Assembly (NCBI RefSeq): GCF_010093535.1
Contig: NW_022985188.1
Location: 278,141-342,140, forward strand
From: Lindgomyces ingoldianus
Lineage: Eukaryota; Ascomycota; Dothideomycetes; Pleosporales; Lindgomycetaceae
Length of the DNA stretch: 64,000 nucleotides
Direction of reading: 5' to 3'
In this document: piece by piece, positions 56,662-64,000 of the stretch
How the letters are laid out: each line of letters starts with the position of its first letter
How positions within the stretch are numbered: position 1 is the first letter of the stretch
Translations under genes and position numbers: made by a program
The notes under the pieces: model-generated
Seen by the model: only the letters and a program-made list of their open reading frames with translations
Databases searched by the model: none
Told to the model about the DNA's origin: nothing

Positions 56662-59287
56662 TCAGCACGTCTGGCTCCCGCAATAGACTGGGAGCTCCGT
56701 GTATCCGTAATAGTCGAATGCCTTTCTGGCAAGCTGATAGAGCCAAGGAAGCGTAGTACTTCCCTCTTTGCTTATGGAGAGGCGGAATTTCCACGGAGAA
56801 GTAGGGTCCAGTGCGGCACTAACACCACCTAACTTATCCCGCAGCCCAGCTGGGTCTTCAATGAGTTGCATAAACATGCCCGTATCAGCGTGAAAATCGT
56901 TATGGCAGTGCAGTGCCTATAAAAATGTAAATGAATGTAGAACGGCTGGATGAGGCTATCTTACCCAGGCTCCAGGATTGTCCGCCTTGATAGCAACGAC
57001 GACCGTGCTTCCTTTCTCTACCATGATGGTATCTCGACGGGACGGGAAGTCGCTGACAGAAATCTGAGAATATGCGTGCCCATACTGTTCGAAGGGCAAT
57101 ACTACCCAGCCCTTCACAGCATCAAGGGTAGTACCAACTGGGAGTTTCGCTCTGCAACACCCTGATCAGCAATTCGGTGCCCGAACAAATTGTCAGATAG
57201 AACATACATAATCTGGAACTCGTGGCCATGCATGTGAACTAAGGATTGTGTTAGAGCTGTTTATTGTGGTTAATGGATGCGCCTTACTTGGGTGATCCCC
57301 TCTAAGGGATCTGAACGCAAACCAATGTACTTCACCTGCTGTTGGCATGACGATGGTTTGTGCCGCCTGCGATGCATTGTAGCTGTAGTAAACTGGATCC
57401 TTAAGCTTCGTATCATCGATGGGGGACCAGAGCATGCGCAGCATAGTGAATAACCTTGGTAGATCTGTAGCGAGATTCACCACCTGCTTAGGAAGAGAGC
57501 TATCTTGCTTATCCGGAGCTTCAAACCTACAGCATCTAGATTAAACTCTGTGGGTTCCATCCTGGGATGAAGAGAACCAGACTCACCGGGTTTGAATCGA
57601 TCCGACGCTCATGACGCCATAGCCTTGTTGATCATTTAAAGTAACTTCGTGAACATAAGTTGATGAGTAATCCTTGGGCTTCCATGCCGAAATCCCGGTG
57701 AAGGGTTGGAAAGCCAATTCATTGAAGTTCCACGCGTAGAGAGGGTTGAAATGACAATTATCCCTCGTGCCACATTGACACCAACCACTTTGGGTCGTAC
57801 GACACTGCGTTGGATCCACACCAATACGATCCTGATCTGTAAAACTAAGCTTTGGTCGGTATCTGTAAAATGGATCCGCTTTAGCTCCGTCGTTCCACGA
57901 CTTCATCCGATTCCCATATCCACTGATCTCACTGGAGTCTGGATCAGTGAAGGAATTGCCGTCAGTGATGGAGTTCACAAGCCAACCCCAGGTATACTGC
58001 ATATCGGATAATGCACTGTTGGTAGGGTTTAGCTTGCAGTAGGAATTGGCACTTTCAGGTACACCGTGATGGATGCGCCTATCGCTAATGACCATGATGC
58101 GCCTCTGCCTTATGCTTTGGTCAATGCTGACAAGAACACTGACCCGTTGACCACTCGCAATCTCGATGCCTATTTTTTTCTGACCTTTCTTCAGCATGAC
58201 GCCATCGATCTCGATGATTTCCATCTCAATATCTCCTTGTATCCAGATATAGTACCGAGACAATCCACTCATGTTGACGAACCGGAGGCGATATCGACGA
58301 TCAGGAATCAGATAAACTTTCTTTCGCTCATTGTCGGAGACTCCGGGTAGGACGTCGTTGTACATTTGGGCTGCTCAGAAGTTAGTCTCTATGTGCATGA
58401 AACAAGGAGGGAAGAAACTACCCTCTGGAGGTACTTCAATTCCGACCCCACATTTGGAGTCAGCGTAGTTCCGCTGGCTGGTCCAGAAGTCCGTCCAGCT
58501 AGGAACAGATCAGTCTTCTATTCTAAAAGTGGTGGGTCACGGACTCCAACTCACTAGTCGCTCAAAGTTATGGCATAATTGATATACAAGTCAGAAGTTA
58601 GCTCATAGCCGAAAGTGTCTGGATCCGTTCGGTCCGTAATGATAAAGGGCGAGCGTAGGCCTTTAGGGTACTGTCCTGGGGCCTGTGCTCGATGAGCGAT
58701 ATCCATCAGAAGAAGCATTAGTTGATTATAGACTAGCCACATACATGACTATGTATCCAGTAAGTACCGGGCTTATTCGTCGGAAAGTCGTACACAAATG
58801 TCTTGCCCTTCTTCACCCCACTAAAATTTGGTTAGCTGTACGAAGATCGATTTCCAGGAATCATGGAGTCGTACCTCTGTGTTAGGTGTTGCGGGCCGTC
58901 CATTAGATTGTAGCCCCCCTCCTGAAGCAGGCCATGGAAATGAAGCGTAACGTCTTCGTCCAAGTTATTCACAAGGGCGATCCGGATTCGTTTGCCTACT
59001 TCAGCTTGCACAGCGGGTGGAGGCCAGGCACCATTCACCTCAATGCGCACATGGCCAGTTGATCCAGTATTTTGCGTGATAGTCCAAATACAATCGTATG
59101 CGTAAGCTGTGCAGTTTTTACCTGTCATAGGGTCGTTGCCACCGCTGGGACATCGAAATGGAGCATAGGTGTCTTTTGTGCAGGGTGGGTTGAACTGTAC
59201 GCATAGTGATCTCGAAAGCAGCTGAAAATATGCTAAGAAGAAGACAGAAATATGCCAGCTCTGTGTGGAGCTCCTAAAGTAGGGCAT
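56662..59287 (-). CDS. Multicopper oxidase, Fet3/ferroxidase-like, secreted
   Basis: About 729 residues in nine exons: 59287-58875, 58820-58745, 58682-58555, 58498-58422, 58370-57587, 57526-57288, 57238-57208, 57151-56965 and 56916-56662. All introns are 48-62 bp and every join keeps the frame. A hydrophobic signal segment lies near residues 12-28. The four copper-binding segments are all present: TLHFHGL, GTYWIHSH, HPIHMHGHEF (across a splice and in a 31-nt exon) and HCHNDFH, followed by a Met that fits the axial T1 position. The N-terminal plastocyanin domain (EVNGAWPPP, MDGPQ, GQYPKGLRSPFIITD) is closest in feel to Fet3-type ferroxidases. There is no C-terminal transmembrane segment and no iron permease beside it, so a role as free extracellular oxidase is also possible. 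Confidence 0.88.
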
Positions 59288-60151
59288 CGTGTTGAGAGAG
59301 GACCGCCTTGAAGGAATAATATTCGGAAGTTCGACGGGGCTTGGAAGGGAATATAATGATCCAAAGCGCAGCCTGACTTTATAAGAGATATGAACATTCT
59401 CAATCAGTATCCTTACCACTTAATCTAGAGGAGACTCCCTTCCACACGGAGTGGACTGGGGTCAATGAGACACAAGGCATGAGGGAAGCTGATCAAGCTC
59501 GAGATTACAGTTCTGGCCTTTCGAATTTTGATGGAATCCTTGTCGTGCAGTTTTCGGTGTGCTCTATGGTAAGGGTATGCAAAAGATTTCACGAGTACGA
59601 GAGCACTCAGAACGGATTACAGCAGGCCCATATCTCGAATGGATGTGGAGCATGCTGCTCACGACTTATAACGGTTAGCTCTATCTGTTGTGGCTGGCGA
59701 TAACTCCTTCAAAGAGTGAGAGACTGTATGGGTATGCAGTTTAGCCTCGTAATAGAATTGCTTGCCAAGAGCAAAATGTCGCGAGGATGAAAGTTGAAGT
59801 CGATGGCGGGGCTGAAATACGAATGGAGATCAGCTTGGCCGCTGAGGCTACACCGTTTGTGGCGCTGAAGGCTGGTCTGAAAGTTTTCCGTAAGCAAAAC
59901 TCCTGGATGGTTAAATATAAACTACTGAATAGAAATTTCAAAGCGATTTTGCATGTCAAGGACGTGATCTCTGTGGGAGAGTGTGAGAGGACGTTTCCGA
60001 GGGGGATTTGCCAGGCTCTCAGCCGGCGCCTTTTCACAAGCTGAGAGCAATCACCGCGCAGCTTGTCTCGCCGACTTGAAAGGGATGGATGGTTGTCTTG
60101 ATGCATGTTGCTCAGACATTGGAAATGCCAAGTCTTCTTCCGCAAAGCCGT
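59288..60151. other. No gene recognised
   Basis: Promoter of the oxidase followed by a stretch with overlapping frames of 60-134 codons on both strands, none with a motif. It borders the MITE. Confidence 0.4.
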
Positions 60152-60152
60152 G

Positions 60153-60652
60153 CATTTAGCGTATGCAAAAATCGACGGGATTCTTGGCGCTCTGCGAGAT
60201 TTGCACTCCTCCCCGTCTGAGTTCCTAGGTATAACAACGACGCAATTTCAATCTATAAGGGTCCTATAGTATTATCTCTCTTGTATGTAGAATCTTTTGC
60301 TGCCTTTTTTTTTAATTAATATTGCGTACTTGCTAGGATATAAGATGGTTTTTATTCTGCTCTTCTAAGTTTTTGAGGGCTCCCGTAATAGTCTTGGCAT
60401 GCAAAAATAGACGGAATTCTTGGCGTTTTTGCTGAAATTTTCAAATTAGCTTTTTATAACAACATCCCTTTCTAATATAGAATATAGACATTAATATTAT
60501 ATAGAGAAGAGCTTATAGAGCTAGGTGCACGTTATTATTAAGAAATACCTTTGCGTTGCTGAGATATTAAAGAAAATGTGTTGGGGGGAAACGCAAATCT
60601 CCAAATCTCGCAGAGCGCCAAGAGTTCCGTCGATTTTTGCATACGCTAAATG
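60153..60652. mobile_element. MITE with about 51-bp terminal inverted repeats
   Basis: The left end (60153-60203) and right end (60602-60652) are inverse copies over 51 bases with two mismatches that I can count. The core starts GCGTATGCAAAAATCGACGG. A TA pair lies at each edge of the core (60157-60158 and 60647-60648), as expected for Tc1/mariner-pogo insertions, although the match extends four bases further out (CATT/AATG). The interior is AT-rich and has no protein. A third, shorter direct copy of the terminal sequence lies inside at about 60399-60427. Confidence 0.85.
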
Positions 60653-61007
60653 GGTGGTATCATCCCAGCAGGCTTCAAACTAGCCCAGAAGATGTACGGG
60701 AAACTTCTTCAGCAACTGAATACCAACTTCCACGATCGACGATGACTTCCACTCGAATAGTTTGATGCCGAAGATGAATGTTATCAACATATGTTACGTT
60801 TGATGTCATTGGTTTGGCAGAAAAATGAAGCAAGAGATCATGCGACAGGCACAAGAACGTGGGGTAGGTAAACCATTGGAAGTGCCTCAGCTGAGGCGGC
60901 CTGCCTTTCTCAACAACTTCAAATATCTGTGGTGGAAATTGTCAAGCTCCTACTCCATTTACCCTTCCCTTGGCTCAATCATCGTTTCAAGTAGCGAGTA
61001 AGAGTCA
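60653..61007. other. Probable promoter of the 61-kb gene relic
   Basis: 355 bp without a frame or motif. Confidence 0.4.
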
Positions 61008-62137
61008 ATGGATCCGATCTGAATTGTCTCAGTCCTAAGCGCGTGCGCGAGTTTGGGCTACAAATGCCTCAGCCTTTCCAGGACCTTGACTGAGCTTGCA
61101 GAAAGATACAAGCAGTCTAGGCTCTCAATTCTGTCTATTGCCCAGGAATGCATAACAACCAGACTGGCTTGGTCTCTCATTGAGCGCTGGGCCGCGGAAA
61201 ATTCTGGGAGCTTTGCGGATTACGACGATGTCCACGAAACAATACAGTCCACCCTCCATGCCGGCGTCCTGATCATGTCTGCTCTGGAGAGCGACCTGAT
61301 GAGTTTGCAGAAGCCTTCAAATTCACAAAGTTTCTTGTGGGGGACCAAGATTGTCTGGAACGAACACGTGTTTCGACAACACCTTGATCGCATGAGAGGG
61401 CTAGTTACATCCCTCACCCTTCTCCTGGATACTTTAAAGCTGTAAGCGAACCCCTTTTCAGAGGTGAATTTGCTTCTGACAGAGAAAGCCCAACTTCCTG
61501 TGACGGGGTCCCACTTCTCTTGCCCAAACAGATTGTATTCCAGGATGTCAGTCAGAGCGTGCGGTCCATTGTTCCCTCCCGTTAATCCTGGATGTCAGGG
61601 ACAAGAGCAAGCATGGATGAGCGCGAAAGTCTTGATCTTCGATACATTCCGTTTAGCTTCGAGAATGAATTGTTTTCTTCTTATGTATACAAGCGCTGTT
61701 TCAGGGTGCCCCGGAGACCTCGCCGATTTTCGACCCTACTTACGTATACTGTTTGCAAGGAGGAAGATGTCGGAGTTCCAATCCAGATTTCCGAGCACAG
61801 AATCCCCGAAGCAGCAGCGAAAATGCGAAGGGAAAGCAAGCTCTCTCAAGATGTCTCACTATTAATACTGGATCCTCCGTCCAAGACTAGCATGGATGTC
61901 GGGGCTACGTTGGCCAAAGAATCAGTTACATCACAAAAGATCGTAAAGACTGCTACTCCTCGCGTGCCGCCCAGCCCGAGAATTGGTGAAAGGGTAGTTG
62001 GGACTCGGGCGTTAAAATGTGGTGGGAACGAATATATCCCTCGAGGAGGTACATTTGCTATCCCAACTATCGAGAGAAAGAGCAGCAGGCGCCGCAGAAC
62101 ACTGGCAGTTCAAAGTTTCGAATTTGAATTCGCATGA
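61008..62137 (+). pseudogene. Fungal hypothetical protein gene with two in-frame stops
   Basis: Exons 61008-61441 and 61483-62137 with a 41-bp intron (donor GTAAGC, acceptor CAG) keep one frame of 363 codons, broken only by TGA at 61020-61022 (codon 5) and TAA at 61583-61585. The beginning MDPI-stop-IVSVLSACASLGYKCLSL and the helical first exon resemble the N-terminal domain frequent in fungal proteins of unknown function and STAND proteins (members often begin MDPxS). The second exon contains ASMDERESLDLRYIPF and ELFSSYVYKRCFR, a segment I recall after that domain. A basic Ser/Arg-rich tail closes it. Everything else looks intact, so inactivation is recent or the stops are bypassed. Confidence 0.65.
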
Positions 62138-62301
62138 GGTTGAAATAGACCTGGGTCTTTCCTTATACCTGTCCGAATAGCTTTTATTTCCATACTCATC
62201 CCGTGCCCCAGAACTAGGGCAATACTCTAAGCGTGCGAAGAAAGTAAACCTGATTTGTGTCGTATGGCTAATACTGTACATGTACCTCATCAGTGTTTCT
62301 C

Positions 62302-63219
62302 TTACTTGTCACTTTTCCTTGAATAGCATGCGTCCTCTTTACATTTTAGATCAAACCAGTTCATCACAACATCTGCCTGATTCGGAATATCATGACTGAC
62401 TCCCGCTGCTTCATACGCCTCGAATCTCTTCCCATACTTATACTTCGTCCAACCTGGCAAAGGCGTATCCTTCGTTGTTTCAGTTGGCGTAGTGCTCACT
62501 CCAAACACGCCCGTCCATTCCTTGATCTCTTCCTTTAGATTTTGGGGATACAACACTGTATCTGCGGTCCCATGGAAAACCTGCAACTTGGGTCGGAAGC
62601 CCTTATACCCTGGGTATGCGTTCTTGACCATGTCTGCCCACTCTGTCCCATTCTTGATAATCTTTCCAGTAGCGCAAGCATCGTTCCAGACATCAAATCC
62701 ATTTCCTGCAAAACAACCAAAAGCGACACCAGCCCATGCGCTTCCGGCCGCGAAGACATCTGGATATGATCCGAGCAGGACATTCGTCATCATCGCGCCC
62801 GAGCTCGTCCCAGTTACAAACACCCTGTCCTTGTCACCACCGTACTTATCCAACGTCCACCGCACCATAGATACGATTCCTAGTGCATCACCTCCGCCAT
62901 TATGAGTTAACGATTGGTTGCTGCTGACATCCCAGCATTTATCAACGGTGTTGGGAGAATCTGGATAGATGGAAATGAAGCCGTATGTATCTCCGAGAGA
63001 AGCGTAAGGGCGACCATTGAAAGCATCTTGAGCAGACCCGTGACACCAGTGAGGTACAACCATAATCGGCGGTTTCGCCGCTAGCGTTTTGGGGACATAG
63101 ATGTACATGGAGACATTCCGGGGGTTGGGACCGAAGTCTTTGACTTGAGTGAGGTTGGATGAAAGGGCAGACGCAATTGTTGCTACGCCAAGTAGCACAA
63201 AAAAAGAAGAAAGATGCAT
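62302..63219 (-). CDS. Acetylxylan esterase, PHB-depolymerase-like (CE1)
   Basis: Single-exon secreted esterase of 305 residues. A signal peptide covers about residues 1-18 (ending ASALS). The alpha/beta-hydrolase core has the oxyanion-region WCHGSAQDAF, nucleophile TGTSSGAMMTN near residue 143, acid HGTADTVLYP and His in AAGVSHDIP. This matches carbohydrate esterase family 1 acetylxylan or feruloyl esterases, which remove ester groups from plant xylan. No carbohydrate-binding module is attached. The length is typical for the catalytic domain alone. Confidence 0.93.
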   Translation of the reverse strand: MHLSSFFVLLGVATIASALSSNLTQVKDFGPNPRNVSMYIYVPKTLAAKPPIMVVPHWCHGSAQDAFNGRPYASLGDTYGFISIYPDSPNTVDKCWDVSSNQSLTHNGGGDALGIVSMVRWTLDKYGGDKDRVFVTGTSSGAMMTNVLLGSYPDVFAAGSAWAGVAFGCFAGNGFDVWNDACATGKIIKNGTEWADMVKNAYPGYKGFRPKLQVFHGTADTVLYPQNLKEEIKEWTGVFGVSTTPTETTKDTPLPGWTKYKYGKRFEAYEAAGVSHDIPNQADVVMNWFDLKCKEDACYSRKSDK

Positions 63220-64000
63220 GTTGGGTGCTATGAGAAAGAGGGGAATGTAGAGCGAGAAGTGCGATTTGCATCAATTTGTAGGCCCGAATCTCTCGGATCT
63301 AGCCGTCCTTTATCCACATTCCGCGAACATTCCATTTTCTATTATATATGAAGATCTAGTCTATGACCCGGTTCAGAAAAACGGTTGTTCCTGGTACCAG
63401 GCGCAACCACTGCGCTCTCGCGTAATAAAGAGCACGTCAGGCGTATTTCAAATTCGGCTATTCCACTTTTGACACGGAGGTACGTTGGGTAGATGAAACC
63501 GGGATTGTGAATATGGATCTTTATACTACTACTCAGATTCGCCTACACAAGATGATGATTCGGTGGGAGGTGGGGATATTCTTCCGCTCTCTTCAAAAAT
63601 TTATCCGAAAGAAAAGGTGTTTAGAAGGAGCTGTCCTTACAAGTAATTTATTATCATGTTTACTTTGGAACATGCGCTCTAGAGGTAGATTCGAAAATGA
63701 GATACTTCCTAATTCTTGGTCACAGGAACACCAGTTGAGATTAGTTGAGATTGAATGGTGCCTTCCCAATTTGGACTAGCGCAAGAAGGAAGGGCCGGGA
63801 CAAGAGATTTCGGTCCCCACACTTCTTCCACCCTCAACACCCTGTTGTCCTTGCAGTTCATCAAGGGATGGACTTCCTTTACTCGCTAGATTCTATTATT
63901 TCCATGCGCGAGCTATTCCTCATAGCCGACTCCTCCTCCTTCTTGATATCGAGGCTAGGGTAATGAATCAGTACGACTTTCGTGACTGCTTGGTAGCGAA
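63220..64000. other. Window end, no gene recognised
   Basis: Promoter of the esterase, then plus-strand frames of 68-90 codons at 63266-63963 without motifs. A gene could begin beyond the window edge. Confidence 0.4.

Noticed and set aside
1..64000. CRISPR array, bacterial operon, rRNA or prophage signals
   Set aside because: Spliced eukaryotic genes throughout; no regularly spaced direct repeats apart from coding ankyrin units and small tandem repeats.

Overview
The window is nuclear DNA of a filamentous ascomycete (Pezizomycotina). The signs are short introns of about 41-68 bp with GTNNGT-type donors, a fungal Zn2Cys6 regulator, MFS and PDR-type ABC efflux pumps, a NACHT-ankyrin STAND protein, an Opi1-family regulator, secreted plant-polymer and lipid enzymes, and a mixture of single-exon and multi-exon genes. 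The set of relatives feels like Leotiomycetes, but that is an impression and was not computed.

Layout. 0.6-5.1 kb: a Zn2Cys6 regulator with two zinc clusters, divergent from a DHA1-type MFS drug pump. Their shared promoter holds a perfect CRE palindrome, a CGGCCG palindrome and a TATA box. 5.1-18.8 kb: a gene-poor accessory stretch holding a NACHT-ankyrin gene whose near-identical 102-bp repeats are cut by one in-frame TGA, a secreted LIP-family lipase, a decayed membrane-protein gene and long stretches without recognisable genes. 18.8-33 kb: nitronate monooxygenase, a membrane protein with a repeated Trp/Cys module that I do not recognise, TAF6, a divergent SAR1-like GTPase with a 12-nt microexon, and a low-complexity membrane protein. 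33-38 kb: a full PDR-type ABC transporter. 38-56 kb: an Opi1/CCG-8-like regulator, a WRN-type 3'-5' exonuclease with HRDC regions, a GPI-anchored PEBP-like protein and a DDX60-like Ski2-family helicase. 56-64 kb: a nine-exon Fet3-like multicopper oxidase, a MITE with about 51-bp terminal inverted repeats, a two-exon pseudogene with two in-frame stops, and an acetylxylan esterase of the PHB-depolymerase family.

Functional themes. Two efflux pumps and a candidate linked regulator suggest a detoxification role. Secreted lipase, multicopper oxidase and acetylxylan esterase fit a saprotroph or plant-associated life style. TAF6, SAR1, Opi1, the exonuclease and the helicase are housekeeping or regulatory. 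Two otherwise intact genes (the NLR-like gene and the 61-62 kb gene) are interrupted only by isolated nonsense codons. Splice sites were placed by hand from consensus signals, reading frame and family resemblance. No database search or transcript data were available.
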